Source of the DNA: Mycobacterium heckeshornense
Lineage (GTDB): Bacteria > Actinomycetota > Actinomycetes > Mycobacteriales > Mycobacteriaceae
Direction: 5' to 3'
DNA: 64,000 nucleotides
Assembly: GCF_016592155.1 (NCBI RefSeq)
Contig: NZ_AP024237.1
Location: forward strand, 4,154,001 to 4,218,000
Within the stretch, counting starts at the first letter, position 1. Each line of letters starts with the position of its first letter. Of the stretch, positions 1-9,493 are shown one piece after another. The notes below the pieces were generated by a model. That model searched no databases. It worked only from the letters and a program-made list of their open reading frames with translations, and had not been told where the DNA came from. The translations under genes were made by a program, and so were the position numbers.

Positions 1-776
1 CCCGCACCTACAGCTGTGCGTATTTCGAGCGTGACGACATGACGCTCGAGCAAGCGCAGATCGCCAAGATTGATCTGGCGCTGGGCAAGCTGGGTCTGCG
101 CCCGGGTATGACGCTGCTGGACGTCGGCTGCGGCTGGGGCGCCACCATGCGCCGGGCGATCGAGAAGTATGACGTCAACGTCGTCGGCTTGACGTTGAGC
201 AAGAACCAGGCCGCCTACGTGCAGAAGATGTTCGACGACATGGATACTCCCCGTTCGCGGCGGGTGCTGCTGCAGGGCTGGGAGCAGTTCGACGAGCCCG
301 TCGACCGGATCGTGTCGATCGGGGCGTTCGAGCATTTCGGCCACGACCGCTACGACGACTTCTTCACGATGGCCCACGACGTGCTGCCCGATGACGGGGT
401 GATGCTGCTGCACACCATCACCGGGCTGACCGGGCCGCAGTGCATCGAGCGTGGCATCCCGCTGACCTTCGAGATGGCCCGCTTCATCAAGTTCATCGTC
501 ACCGAGATCTTCCCGGGCGGCCGGCTGCCGTCGATCGAAATGGTCGAGGAGCACTCTGCCAGAGCAGGTTTCACGCTGACCCGCAGGCAGTCGCTGCAGC
601 CGCACTACGTGAAGACCCTCGAACACTGGGCGGCCGCCCTTCAGTCCCACAAAAGCGAGGCCATCGCGATCCAGTCCGAAGAGGTCTACGAACGCTACAT
701 GAAGTACCTGACCGGGTGCGCCAAGGGGTTCCGGACCGGCTACATCGACGTCAACCAATTCACGCTGGAAAAGTAG
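1..776 (+). CDS. Mycolic acid methyltransferase (MmaA2/MmaA3 type), 5'-truncated by window edge
   Basis: This is a SAM-dependent methyltransferase of the cyclopropane/mycolic acid family, which modifies meromycolate chains at double bonds. The frame is open from the first bases of the window ([12 protein letters not shown]...), so the true start lies outside; about 258 codons are visible of a usual 285-300. The SAM-binding glycine motif VGCGWG lies at about 122-139, and the C-terminus ends [12 protein letters not shown], typical of MmaA1-3 and unlike MmaA4. It sits just upstream of the mmaA4-like gene in the same direction. In M. tuberculosis mmaA3 is mmaA4's neighbour, so mmaA3 is the positional guess, but the substrate-deciding residues cannot be assigned by eye between MmaA2 and MmaA3. 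Confidence 0.9.
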   Translation, partial: RTYSCAYFERDDMTLEQAQIAKIDLALGKLGLRPGMTLLDVGCGWGATMRRAIEKYDVNVVGLTLSKNQAAYVQKMFDDMDTPRSRRVLLQGWEQFDEPVDRIVSIGAFEHFGHDRYDDFFTMAHDVLPDDGVMLLHTITGLTGPQCIERGIPLTFEMARFIKFIVTEIFPGGRLPSIEMVEEHSARAGFTLTRRQSLQPHYVKTLEHWAAALQSHKSEAIAIQSEEVYERYMKYLTGCAKGFRTGYIDVNQFTLEK

Positions 777-895
777 GTTGCGGATGCGAGCAACTTCGTG
801 GCGGCAACGCCGACGTCAGGTATGGTTGCTCGTCACCGCCCGACAGTTCGTGCGTGCGTCAGCCCTTCAATACCGACCAGGAGACCAAGACCACC

Positions 896-1792
896 ATGTC
901 TGACCAACCGACTGGCACCACGAAGACCCGGACGCGCCCTGAAGACATTCAAGCCCACTACGACCTGTCCGACGACTTCTTCGGTCTGTTCCAGGATCCC
1001 ACCCGGACCTACAGCTGCGCGTACTTCGAGCGCGACGACATGACACTGGAAGAGGCTCAGATCGCCAAGATCGACCTGAACCTCGACAAGCTGGACCTCA
1101 AGCCCGGCATGACCCTGCTGGACGTCGGCTGCGGCTGGGGCACCACGATGAAGCGGGCGATCGAGAAGTACGACGTCAATGTCATCGGGCTGACGCTGTC
1201 GAAGAACCAGCGCGACCGCTCCCTGCGGGTGCTGGACGGGGTCGACACCAACCGCTCACATCGGGTGCTGCTGCAGGGCTGGGAGGACTTCCACGAGCCC
1301 GTCGACCGGATCGTGTCCATCGAGGCCTTCGAGCACTTCGGCCACGAAAACTACGTCCCGTACTTCAAGAACTGTTACGCGATCATGCCCGACGACGGGC
1401 GGATGACGGTGCAAAGCAGCGTCAGCTACCACCCGCACGACCCGAGGATGCGCGGCAAGAGGGTCAACTTCCAGACCGCACGGTTCATCAAGTTCATCGT
1501 CACCGAGATCTTCCCCGGCGGTCGGCTGCCGACCACCGAGATGATGGTCGAGCGCGGCCAGGAAGCGGGTTTCATTGTGCCCGAACCACTTTCACTGCGG
1601 CCGCATTACGTCAAGACGCTGACGATCTGGGGTGATTCGCTGGAGGCGAACCGGGAGAAGGCCATCGAGGTCGCCTCCGAAGAGGTCTACAACCGGTACA
1701 TGAAGTACCTGCGCGGCTGCCGCGACTACTTCGCCGACGAGATGCTGGACTGCAGCTTGGTCACCTACCTCAAACCGGGCGCGGCTCGATAG
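896..1792 (+). CDS. mmaA4: Hydroxymycolate synthase MmaA4 (methoxy/keto-mycolate methyltransferase)
   Basis: This 298-residue SAM-dependent methyltransferase, by homology, adds the methyl and hydroxyl group that leads to oxygenated (keto/methoxy) mycolates. The ATG at 896 gives the family N-terminus ([25 protein letters not shown]); the frame is open further upstream but without homology. The SAM motif [11 protein letters not shown] is near residue 75, and [11 protein letters not shown] plus the C-terminus [15 protein letters not shown] are hallmarks that separate MmaA4 from MmaA1-3. It is convergent with rplA, as in M. tuberculosis where mmaA4 is the paralogue closest to rplA. It shares long near-identical stretches with the preceding paralogue, as expected for tandem duplication with gene conversion. 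Confidence 0.93.
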   Translation: MSDQPTGTTKTRTRPEDIQAHYDLSDDFFGLFQDPTRTYSCAYFERDDMTLEEAQIAKIDLNLDKLDLKPGMTLLDVGCGWGTTMKRAIEKYDVNVIGLTLSKNQRDRSLRVLDGVDTNRSHRVLLQGWEDFHEPVDRIVSIEAFEHFGHENYVPYFKNCYAIMPDDGRMTVQSSVSYHPHDPRMRGKRVNFQTARFIKFIVTEIFPGGRLPTTEMMVERGQEAGFIVPEPLSLRPHYVKTLTIWGDSLEANREKAIEVASEEVYNRYMKYLRGCRDYFADEMLDCSLVTYLKPGAAR

Positions 1793-1830
1793 CGCCCGGA
1801 AACGCAAAGCCCGCTTTTCCGTGCCGACGC

Positions 1831-2001
1831 GGGCGGTTGTCGGATTCGCCGCGCGTCGTGCCGTCGATCCGCGCCGACCTGTTGCGCCGCGCCGGCCGGC
1901 CCGACGAAGCGCTTGTCTGGTATCGAAAGGCGTTGCAGATCAACGGTTCTGATCCCAGCCGCGATTTCCTGGGCCGCCGCATCGCCGAAGGCGGCGGCTA
2001 G
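1831..2001 (+). pseudogene. Remnant of an ECF sigma factor C-terminus (DUF6596-like)
   Basis: Between mmaA4 and rplA a plus-strand reading frame encodes about 47 sensible residues before a TAG at 1999-2001 (PSIRADLLRRAGRPDEALV, then WYRKAL and FLGRRIAE). This matches the helical tail of ECF-type sigma factors with a DUF6596 domain, where RADLLRRLGR, an alanine-rich helix and a final FLxRRLAE are usual. No start codon, sigma-2 or sigma-4 domain is present, so only the last tenth of such a gene remains. A TPR protein tail is the alternative. The assignment rests on pattern memory, not on a search. Confidence 0.45.
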
Positions 2002-2021
2002 CGGCCGCCGGCGGCGGGCAG

Positions 2022-2729
2022 CTACACCTCGGCGAAGTTGCGCGTGATCGTCGGGTCGACCGGAATGCCCGGGCCGGTGGTCGTCGACATGGTGACCTTC
2101 TTCAGATACCGGCCCTTCGACGTCGACGGCTTGAGCCGCAACACCTCGTCGATTGCGGCGCCGTAGTTCTCCGCCAGTCGCTTCTCGTCGAACGAGGCCT
2201 TGCCGATGACAAGGTGCAGATTGGCCTGCTTGTCCACCCGGAAGTTGATCTTGCCGCCCTTGATGTCGGCCACCGCCTTAGCCACGTCGGTGGTGACGGT
2301 ACCGGTCTTGGGGTTGGGCATCAGGCCGCGCGGCCCGAGAATCCGGGCGATGCGCCCGACCTTGGCCATCTGGTCGGGCGTGGCGATCGCGGCGTCGAAG
2401 TCCAAGAAGCCGCCCTGGATCTTCTCGATCAGGTCATCGCTGCCGACCACGTCCGCGCCGGCGGACTCGGCCTCAGCGGCCTTCTCCCCTGCCGCGAACA
2501 CCGCGACCCTTACCGTCTTGCCGGTGCCGTGCGGCAGGTTGACGGTGCCGCGGACCATCTGGTCGGCCTTGCGCGGGTCGACACCGAGCCGGATCGCCAC
2601 CTCGACGGTCGCGTCCTGATTCTTCGACGAAGTCTCCTTGGCCAACTTGGCCGCTTCCAGCGGGGAGTACACCCGAGTGCGGTCGACCTTCTCGGCGGCG
2701 GCGCGATATGCCTTGCTTTTCTTGCTCAT
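2022..2729 (-). CDS. rplA: 50S ribosomal protein L1
   Basis: This 235-residue L1 protein forms the L1 stalk near the ribosomal E site and can repress its own operon by binding mRNA. The start chosen is the ATG at 2729 ([17 protein letters not shown]), which matches mycobacterial L1; the frame opens five codons earlier. The conserved stretch [19 protein letters not shown], the core rRNA-binding loop, is intact, as is the C-terminal [14 protein letters not shown]. It follows rplK by 88 bases and is convergent with mmaA4, so it is the last gene of the nusG-rplK-rplA block. Confidence 0.98.
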   Translation of the reverse strand: MSKKSKAYRAAAEKVDRTRVYSPLEAAKLAKETSSKNQDATVEVAIRLGVDPRKADQMVRGTVNLPHGTGKTVRVAVFAAGEKAAEAESAGADVVGSDDLIEKIQGGFLDFDAAIATPDQMAKVGRIARILGPRGLMPNPKTGTVTTDVAKAVADIKGGKINFRVDKQANLHLVIGKASFDEKRLAENYGAAIDEVLRLKPSTSKGRYLKKVTMSTTTGPGIPVDPTITRNFAEV

Positions 2730-2817
2730 TGAATACCCATCCAATCAACGGTTGTGGTTGCGATGCGGGCCGCAGCTGGCCCTCCCACGTCTGTTCGTGG
2801 CCGCGGCCGGCCCAGCG

Positions 2818-3246
2818 CTACTCGACCGTGATGCCCATCGAGCGTGCGGTGCCGGCGATGATCCTGGCGGCGGCGTCGATGTCGTGGGCGTTGAGGTCGG
2901 CCTTCTTGGCTTCGGCGATTTCGCGGACCTGATCCCAACTGACCTTGGCCACCTTGTCCCGGTGCGGCTCGGCCGAGCCCTTCTGCACGCCCGCAGCCTT
3001 GAGCAGCAGCTTGGCGGCCGGCGGTGTCTTGAGCGCAAACGTGAAGCTGCGATCTTCGTAGACGGTGATCTCCACCGGGATCACGTTGCCGCGCTGGTTT
3101 TCCGTTGCGGCGTTGTAGGCCTTGCAGAACTCCATGATGTTGACGCCGTGCTGGCCGAGCGCGGGGCCGACCGGCGGCGCAGGGTTGGCCTGTCCCGCCT
3201 CGATCTGCAGCTTGATCAGCCCGGCGACCTTCTTCTTCGGGGCCAT
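2818..3246 (-). CDS. rplK: 50S ribosomal protein L11
   Basis: This 142-residue L11 protein belongs to the GTPase-associated centre of the large subunit. The N-terminal domain ([24 protein letters not shown]) and the C-terminal RNA-binding domain ending [14 protein letters not shown] are complete and of normal length. The gene starts 37 bases after nusG stops and was probably made from the same transcript. Its start has a purine-rich Shine-Dalgarno (AGAAAGGAAC) just upstream of the ATG. Confidence 0.98.
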   Translation of the reverse strand: MAPKKKVAGLIKLQIEAGQANPAPPVGPALGQHGVNIMEFCKAYNAATENQRGNVIPVEITVYEDRSFTFALKTPPAAKLLLKAAGVQKGSAEPHRDKVAKVSWDQVREIAEAKKADLNAHDIDAAARIIAGTARSMGITVE

Positions 3247-3283
3247 GTGTTCCTTTCTGGGCTCGTTGCCGGCTATCCGGCGG

Positions 3284-4066
<783 letters not shown>

Positions 4067-4083
4067 CTATAACTTCGTGCGCC

Positions 4084-4470
4084 CTAGCCGAACACCAGCA
4101 GCACCAGCTTGGCCAGGCCGAAATCCGCCAGCCCGATCAGCGCCACCATGAACGCCAAAAACACCAGCACCACCGAGGTATAGGTCATCATCTGCTTGCG
4201 GTTGGGCCAGATCACCTTGCGCAGCTCGGCAGCGACCTGCTTGAGGTAGTCGTAGACGAACGCGAACGGGTTGCGGGACGGGCCGGACACCTTCGTGGCG
4301 GTCTTGACCTTGGTGTCCGCGCCGTTTTTGGCGAGGTCCACCGCCGTGTCGGCGCGCAGCCGCGACCGCTTGCCGGTGGGCCGCTGCGGCCGCGTCACCA
4401 CCGCTGTCCGGCCGCCGCGCCGCCCCTCGATGTCGGTGCCGGCGTCCGCACCGACGCGCTCGTCGCTCAC
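4084..4470 (-). CDS. secE: Preprotein translocase subunit SecE
   Basis: SecE clamps the SecY channel of the Sec export system. The GTG at 4470 is chosen because GGAG sits about six bases upstream and the protein then starts [11 protein letters not shown], like other mycobacterial SecE; an ATG-initiated frame further upstream would overlap the tRNA-Trp gene. At 128 residues it has a long charged N-terminal region, the conserved amphipathic helix ([19 protein letters not shown]) and one C-terminal membrane helix ([23 protein letters not shown]). It is shorter than the roughly 161 residues in M. tuberculosis, all within the low-complexity N-terminus. Confidence 0.95.
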   Translation of the reverse strand: MSDERVGADAGTDIEGRRGGRTAVVTRPQRPTGKRSRLRADTAVDLAKNGADTKVKTATKVSGPSRNPFAFVYDYLKQVAAELRKVIWPNRKQMMTYTSVVLVFLAFMVALIGLADFGLAKLVLLVFG

Positions 4471-4602
4471 CGCGTGCTCCTTCGTTCGCCTCGTCTGTGC
4501 TGCCTGTGGCCACCCTCCAGTGTCCACCATGGCACGGTTCCTTTGTCCGGTTCCCCCGGGGCCGTCTGAGCCCGGGTCGTCACCGCACGCCTTGCCCGTC
4601 AG

Positions 4603-4675
<73 letters not shown>

Positions 4676-4844
4676 TCGAGGTTGGCCGGCCAACCTGCGT
4701 TGCTGCGGGGCCAGCATCGCTTCGCTTAAGCATCGTCGTCGGCGCGCATAACGCGCGCGCTACCCGTCAGGTAACCGGACAGCGCGCTGGTGATGGGCAA
4801 ACCCCGAGGCCCGAGTGTACATCGGAGCAGGTCTTAGTGACCAA

Positions 4845-5348
4845 TCACGCGATCCGGATGACCTGCCCGGATTCCCTGTCCCACTTGATCATGGTGGAGC
4901 CCGCGCCCTGCTGACCCATCAACGTGGTGTAGGCCTCCAGCACCAGTTCGCCGGCGTCGTTGGTGCACAGGTTTCTGGTCACCACGATGTCGGCGCCGAA
5001 CCGCTCATCCACCGAGTGAATGTCCATGCGGGCCCACAGCTTGTCGCCGGCCTTGATCGGCTTGTGGTAGATGAACTTCTGGTCGACCTGGACGATCTGC
5101 ATGGTCTCGTAGCCGGTGTCGACGTGCTTGAAGAAGTCCTGCTGGACCAGCCGGGCGAAAATGCTGGTGAAGGTCAGCGGTGCGACGATGTTGTCGTAGC
5201 CCAGTTCGGCGGCGGCGTCCTCGTCGAAGCTGGCCGGGTCCTCACACTTGGTCGCCCGCGCGAAGTCGCGGATTTGTTCGCGGCCCACCACGAAGTAGTC
5301 CGGGTACCGCCAGATCATCCCGCGGACATCGGTTTTGATCGCCCCCAT
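4845..5348 (-). CDS. hadC: (3R)-hydroxyacyl-ACP dehydratase subunit HadC
   Basis: HadC is the substrate-recognition partner of the HadBC dehydratase in the FAS-II cycle that elongates meromycolic acids. The 167-residue hot-dog protein has the signature TLMGQQG near the C-terminus and the helix GMIWRYPDYFVVGREQ near the N-terminus. Like HadA it lacks the catalytic Asp/His pair, which is supplied by HadB. It is the last gene of hadA-hadB-hadC, starting one base after the hadB stop, and is followed by the tRNA-Trp gene. Confidence 0.97.
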   Translation of the reverse strand: MGAIKTDVRGMIWRYPDYFVVGREQIRDFARATKCEDPASFDEDAAAELGYDNIVAPLTFTSIFARLVQQDFFKHVDTGYETMQIVQVDQKFIYHKPIKAGDKLWARMDIHSVDERFGADIVVTRNLCTNDAGELVLEAYTTLMGQQGAGSTMIKWDRESGQVIRIA

Positions 5349-5350
5349 GG

Positions 5351-5779
5351 TTACGCCAGCCTCGCCGACGCGATAGCGCGACCGAAGATCTTCTTGCCCC
5401 CGGTGGTGGCGGTGAGCGCAATCGTCACCGACTTGGATTCCGGGTCCACCGACTTGACCCGGCCGTTGAACACGATCTCGGCGCCCTTGCCGTCGTTGGG
5501 CACCGGCACCACGGAGGTGAACCGCACGTTGTACTCGGTCACCGCGCCCGGGTCACCCACCCACGACGTGACATAGCCACCGCCGATGCCCATGGTCAGC
5601 ATGCCGTGCGCGATGGCGGTGTCGAGCCCCACATGTTTGGCGATTTCGTCGTCCCAGTGGATCGGGTTCAAGTCGCCGGAGACCCCCGCGTAGAACACCA
5701 GATCCTGGCGGGTCAGCGGGTACGTCCGTTCCGGAAGCTGGTCGCCCACTTTCACCGAGCTGAACTCACGCAGCGCCAT
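5351..5779 (-). CDS. hadB: (3R)-hydroxyacyl-ACP dehydratase catalytic subunit HadB
   Basis: HadB is the catalytic subunit of both the HadAB and HadBC dehydratases of mycolic acid elongation. The ATG at 5779 (MALREFSSVKVGDQ) gives 142 residues, the family length, and overlaps the end of hadA by 14 bases. The MaoC-type motif GDLNPIHWDD places Asp36 and His41 exactly at the known catalytic positions. The overlap on one side and 2-base gap to hadC on the other imply translational coupling of all three subunits. Confidence 0.98.
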   Translation of the reverse strand: MALREFSSVKVGDQLPERTYPLTRQDLVFYAGVSGDLNPIHWDDEIAKHVGLDTAIAHGMLTMGIGGGYVTSWVGDPGAVTEYNVRFTSVVPVPNDGKGAEIVFNGRVKSVDPESKSVTIALTATTGGKKIFGRAIASARLA

Positions 5780-6245
5780 CAGAAAATCCCTCTTCTCCGT
5801 CCTCGCCGGCACGACCGGCCAGTGTCGTGTAGGTCTCCATGACCAACTCTCCGGCATCGTTGGTGCAGATGTTCTTGGTGACGATGATGTCGGTGCCGTG
5901 CGCCGTGCGCACCGAATCCACGTACACGTCGCAGTAGAGCTTGTCGCCGACTTTGATCGGCTTGAGGTACTTGAGCACCTGGTCGACCTGGACCACCTGA
6001 GCTTCGTGGATCGCGATGTTAGCGAATTCGAAAAACGCTGATTGCGCCTGGTAACCGAACACCGAGATGAAAGTCAGCGGTGCCGGCAAACCGTCATAAC
6101 CTAGCTCTGCGGCGGCCTTCTCCTCGAAAAACGCCGGGTCGTCGTTCTTGACGGCGGCGGCGTATTCGCGGATCTTCTCCCGCTCGACCTCGTAGTGGTC
6201 GGGGTAGCGATAGTGCATCCCGACCAACTTGGAAGACAGCGACAC
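5766..6245 (-). CDS. hadA: (3R)-hydroxyacyl-ACP dehydratase subunit HadA
   Basis: HadA pairs with HadB to dehydrate beta-hydroxyacyl-ACP in early FAS-II cycles. It is 159 residues, with the N-terminal signature GMHYRYPDHYEVEREKIREY and the hot-dog core of the HadA/HadC group, without the Asp/His pair. It is first in the hadABC operon and lies 49 bases downstream of rpmG, so the two may share a transcript. Confidence 0.97.
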   Translation of the reverse strand: MSLSSKLVGMHYRYPDHYEVEREKIREYAAAVKNDDPAFFEEKAAAELGYDGLPAPLTFISVFGYQAQSAFFEFANIAIHEAQVVQVDQVLKYLKPIKVGDKLYCDVYVDSVRTAHGTDIIVTKNICTNDAGELVMETYTTLAGRAGEDGEEGFSDGAA

Positions 6246-6294
6246 GAGCCGTAACCTTACCTAGCCAGCCTGCGTAACCGCGTGTGGGCCGGGG

Positions 6295-6462
6295 CTACCG
6301 TGTCTCTCGATGCGGCTGGTGCTTGCCGCAATTGGGGCAGAACTTCTTCAGCTCCAGCCGGTCGGGGTCGTTGCGCCGGTTCTTTTTGGTGATGTAGTTG
6401 CGGTGCTTACACACCTCGCATGCCAAAGTGATCTTCGGTCGAATGTCGGTGCTGGAGGCCAC
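6295..6462 (-). CDS. rpmG: 50S ribosomal protein L33 (zinc-binding form)
   Basis: The 55-residue protein reads [20 protein letters not shown] near the start and [17 protein letters not shown] at the end. Both CxxC pairs are present, so this is the zinc-containing paralogue (RpmG2 type). The start is GTG at 6462 with a GAGAGA Shine-Dalgarno nearby. The position directly upstream of hadA and next to the tRNA pair matches M. tuberculosis. Confidence 0.96.
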   Translation of the reverse strand: MASSTDIRPKITLACEVCKHRNYITKKNRRNDPDRLELKKFCPNCGKHQPHRETR

Positions 6463-6496
6463 GTCAGTTCTCTCTCACGGATCCGTTGTTGTCTTG

Positions 6497-6570
<74 letters not shown>

Positions 6571-6606
6571 CCAGGTACGCGCCGCCAGCCTGCTCGGCGT
6601 CCGCCG

Positions 6607-6679
6607 AGCCCCCTAACGGAATCGAACCGTTGACCTTTTCCTTACCATGGAAACGCTCTGCCGACTGAGCTAAGGGGGC
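6607..6679 (-). tRNA. thrT: tRNA-Thr (anticodon GGT)
   Basis: The minus strand folds with acceptor GCCCCCT/AGGGGGC, D arm AGCTCAGTCGGCAGAGC, anticodon stem TTTCC/GGAAA with loop ATGGTAA (anticodon GGT) and T arm ACGGTTCGATTCCGT. It is 36 bases upstream of tRNA-Met on the same strand and likely co-transcribed. Confidence 0.96.
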
Positions 6680-6801
6680 GTCACCCGAAGCGACCGAGCC
6701 GTGCCGCGGGCCTAACAGAGGGTACAGCCTGCGCCACAGCCCGACCAAACCATGAGCCGGCGCGGATCGGACTACGCCAGCCGCTCAAGCCAACCGCGCG
6801 G

Positions 6802-7011
6802 TCAGCCTTTCTCCCCGGCTCGATGCGGGTCGAGCGCGCTCAAACCGTACGGGTCTTCGTCTTCCAGCGAAAGGTCTTCCTCGTCTGTTCCGCGGACCAG
6901 GGTCCGCAGCGCGAGATGGACGGCTTCACGGGGGCCGTGCACGTGGTAACGGCGTATTGCCTCGTTGAGGAGCTCCTCATCGATCTGGATCTCATACTTC
7001 CGAAGCGCCAT
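6802..7011 (-). CDS. VapB-like antitoxin without an adjacent toxin
   Basis: A 69-residue protein (MALRKYEIQIDEELLNEAIR..., then HGPREAVHLALRTLV) has the short beta-strand plus two-helix arrangement of VapB-family antitoxins, which bind DNA and neutralise PIN-domain toxins. The ATG at 7011 is preferred over an earlier one at 7044 because homology begins there. The acidic tail (TDEEDLSLEDEDPYGLSALD) would be the toxin-binding segment. No PIN or other toxin gene is adjacent on either side: the neighbours are tRNA-Thr and a divergent hydrolase. It may serve another locus or be a relic. Confidence 0.7.
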   Translation of the reverse strand: MALRKYEIQIDEELLNEAIRRYHVHGPREAVHLALRTLVRGTDEEDLSLEDEDPYGLSALDPHRAGEKG

Positions 7012-7109
7012 GTCCAAACGATACCCAGTTAGCCATACCGTCAACCAGTTAAGCAGGCAACGCCCGGTGCGCCCTGCTTCGACGTCCGCCCAGTCCTACT
7101 CTTAGAGGC

Positions 7110-7826
7110 GTGCCAGATTCGGACCGGCTGTATTTCCGCCAATTGCTTTCCGGCCGCGATTTCGCCCGCGGCGACATGTTCGCGGCGCAGATGCGCAATT
7201 TCGCCTACCTGATCGGCGACCGCCAGACCGGCGAGGCCGTGGTGGTCGACCCGGCCTACGCGGCGGGCGACCTGCTCGACGCGCTCGAGACCGACGGGAT
7301 GCGCCTGTCCGGGGTACTGGTCACCCACCACCATCCCGACCACGTGGGCGGCACGATGATGGGTTTCCAGCTCAAGGGCCTAGCCGAGCTGCTGGAGCGC
7401 ACCAATGTCCCGGTACACGTGAATACCCATGAGGCGCTGTGGGTTTCGCGCGTCACCGGGATCGGCATGGCTGACCTGACCGAGCATTTCCACGGCGACA
7501 AGGTCCGGGTCGGCGACGTCGAGATCGAGCTGTTGCACACTCCGGGTCACACACCGGGAAGCCAGTGCTTCCTGCTCGACGGACGGCTGGTCGCCGGCGA
7601 CACGTTGTTCCTGGAAGGCTGCGGACGCACCGACTTTCCCGGCGGCGACTCCGACGAGATGTACCGCAGCCTGCAGCAGTTGGCCAAGCTGCCCGGCGAC
7701 CCGACAGTGTTTCCCGGGCATTGGTATTCGGCCGAACCGAGTGCCGCGCTGTCGGAGGTCAAGCGCTCCAACTACGTCTACCGCGCCTCGAATCTGGATC
7801 AGTGGCGAATGCTGATGGGCGGCTGA
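7110..7826 (+). CDS. Metallo-beta-lactamase-fold hydrolase, probable glyoxalase II
   Basis: The 238-residue protein carries the binuclear metal motif T-HHHPDH at residues 72-78, followed by a distal HTPGHTPGSQ loop and GDTLFLEGCGRTDFPGGD, typical of glyoxalase II / persulfide-dioxygenase-like hydrolases that cleave thioesters such as S-lactoyl adducts. The start is a GTG at 7110. Position beside the tRNAs and upstream of the membrane protein and echA3 corresponds to M. tuberculosis Rv0634c. The exact thiol substrate (mycothiol or other) cannot be read from sequence. Confidence 0.88.
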   Translation: MPDSDRLYFRQLLSGRDFARGDMFAAQMRNFAYLIGDRQTGEAVVVDPAYAAGDLLDALETDGMRLSGVLVTHHHPDHVGGTMMGFQLKGLAELLERTNVPVHVNTHEALWVSRVTGIGMADLTEHFHGDKVRVGDVEIELLHTPGHTPGSQCFLLDGRLVAGDTLFLEGCGRTDFPGGDSDEMYRSLQQLAKLPGDPTVFPGHWYSAEPSAALSEVKRSNYVYRASNLDQWRMLMGG

Positions 7827-7907
7827 AGCGCAGTATCGGCCGCTCAGCAAAGCGCGTGCGTCAGCCAACTTTCCGGTGCGTGCGGGCGCGTGTGATATAA
7901 GCGGAGG

Positions 7908-8750
7908 ATGGATTCGACGGGATGGATCCAGAACCGCTGGCACGACGTGACCGGCGCGGGCTGGGGCACGTGGCTGGCCTGGGCGGCGTGGGTTGCGCTC
8001 GCGCTCGCGGTCATCGCGATCGTCTACACCAACCGGCAGATCCAGCGCCGCAACCGCTTGACCGCGGAGCAGATCCGGCCGCACGTCGCGATGTTCATGG
8101 AACCGCACGCCGCCGACTGGCATGTGATCGAACTGGTGGTGCGTAACTTCGGCAAGACCGCGGCCTACGACATCCGGTTTTCGTTCACCAACCCGCCGAC
8201 CGTGGCCGAATACGAGAACGCCCACGACGGCTATGCAGACGTCGTCGAACTGAAGCTGCCCAGTGAACTGCCCGTGCTCGCGCCCGGTCAGGAATGGCGC
8301 ATGGTGTGGGATTCGGCGCTCGACCGCGCCGAACTCGGCGAGGGCATCGAGTCGCGCTTCTTGGGCACCGTCACCTACTACGAGCGCCCCGAGCAGCCGC
8401 GCGGCTGGAAGTTTTGGCAGGGCGGGCGGCGTCCCTTCCAGACCAATGTGGTGCTGGACTGGGATGCCCTGCCGCCGGTGCAGCGCGTCGAGTTGATGAC
8501 AACCCACGATTTGGCCAAGCGGGAAAAGCAAAAGCTGGAGCTGCTGCGCAGCCTGCTGACCTACTTCCACTACGCAAGCAAAGAAACCCGGCCCGACGTG
8601 TTCCGCAGCGAGATCGAGCGCATCAACCGCGCGGTGCGAGAGACCCAGGATCGCTGGCGCACGCGGCAACTCGAGGAGCCCACCGACGTCAGCTTGCGCT
8701 GGGGTGAGGCCGAGGAGGAACTGGGCAAGCACCACGACCAGCGGGTCTGA
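7908..8750 (+). CDS. Conserved membrane-anchored protein of unknown function
   Basis: This 280-residue protein has one N-terminal membrane helix (WLAWAAWVALALAVIAIVYT, about residues 23-42) and then a soluble domain with two beta-rich stretches and a charged helical C-terminus (SEIERINRAVRETQDRWRTRQ). I recognise no catalytic motif. Length and context, between the glyoxalase II-like gene and echA3 with only four bases to the latter, correspond to Rv0633c. Co-transcription with echA3 is likely. Confidence 0.8.
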   Translation: MDSTGWIQNRWHDVTGAGWGTWLAWAAWVALALAVIAIVYTNRQIQRRNRLTAEQIRPHVAMFMEPHAADWHVIELVVRNFGKTAAYDIRFSFTNPPTVAEYENAHDGYADVVELKLPSELPVLAPGQEWRMVWDSALDRAELGEGIESRFLGTVTYYERPEQPRGWKFWQGGRRPFQTNVVLDWDALPPVQRVELMTTHDLAKREKQKLELLRSLLTYFHYASKETRPDVFRSEIERINRAVRETQDRWRTRQLEEPTDVSLRWGEAEEELGKHHDQRV

Positions 8751-8754
8751 CGCG

Positions 8755-9450
8755 ATGAACAGCCCGGTCACCTACCGTCGCGACGACTCGATCGCGGTCA
8801 TCCGGATGGACGACGGCAAGGTCAACGCATTGGGCCCCGCCATGCAACAGGCCCTCAACGACGCGCTCGACAACGCCGACCGCGACGATGTCGGCGCCGT
8901 GGTGATCACCGGCAACGACCGGGTGTTCAGCGGCGGGTTCGACCTGAAAATCCTGACCGGCGGGCAGGTCCAGCCGGCGCTGGCGATGCTCAAGGGTGGC
9001 TTCGAACTCGCTCACCGGCTGCTGTCGTATCCCAAGCCGGTGGTGATGGCCTGCACCGGCCACGCCATCGCCATGGGCGCGTTCCTGCTCTCCAGCGGGG
9101 ATCATCGAATCGCCGCGCCCGCCTACAACATTCAGGCCAACGAGGTCGCGATCGGTATGACGATTCCGTACCCGGCGTTGGAGATCATGAAGCTTCGGTT
9201 GACGCCGTCGGCGTTTCAGCAGGCCGCCGGGCTGGCCAAAACCTTCTTCGGCGAAACCGCGATCGCGGCGGGCTGGATCGACGAGATCGTGCTGCCCGAG
9301 ATGGTGCGTTCCCGCGCCGAAGAGGCCGCCCGCGAGTTCGCCACGCTGAACCAGCACGCCCACGCCGCGACCAAGTTGCGGGCGCGCGCCGAGGCGCTCA
9401 ACGGCATCCGGGCCGGGATCGACGGCATGGCCGCCGAGTTGGGGCTCTAG
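8755..9450 (+). CDS. echA3: Enoyl-CoA hydratase/isomerase family protein EchA3
   Basis: The 231-residue crotonase-fold protein starts at ATG 8755 (MNSPVTYRRDDSIAVIRMDDG), four bases after the previous stop. The CoA-binding and oxyanion region VFSGGFDLK and GHAIAMGAFLL is conserved. Compared by eye with rat enoyl-CoA hydratase, the Glu of PEILLG is kept (NEVAIG) but the other catalytic Glu of GGCEL is replaced by Phe, the single-Glu pattern seen in isomerases. It may therefore be an isomerase or a non-hydratase crotonase rather than a beta-oxidation hydratase. Confidence 0.9.
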   Translation: MNSPVTYRRDDSIAVIRMDDGKVNALGPAMQQALNDALDNADRDDVGAVVITGNDRVFSGGFDLKILTGGQVQPALAMLKGGFELAHRLLSYPKPVVMACTGHAIAMGAFLLSSGDHRIAAPAYNIQANEVAIGMTIPYPALEIMKLRLTPSAFQQAAGLAKTFFGETAIAAGWIDEIVLPEMVRSRAEEAAREFATLNQHAHAATKLRARAEALNGIRAGIDGMAAELGL

Positions 9451-9493
9451 CCGACGGCACCGGTGGTGCGCCGCGGCGACCGACCGCCCGAGA

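Noticed and set aside
440..895. Extended open frame upstream of mmaA4 that runs in from the preceding gene
   Set aside because: It is out of frame with the preceding methyltransferase and has no homology; the family N-terminus begins at ATG 896.
1800..1840. Hairpin GCCCGC/GCGGGC after mmaA4 as a terminator
   Set aside because: The stem is only six pairs with a 14-base loop and no U-run.
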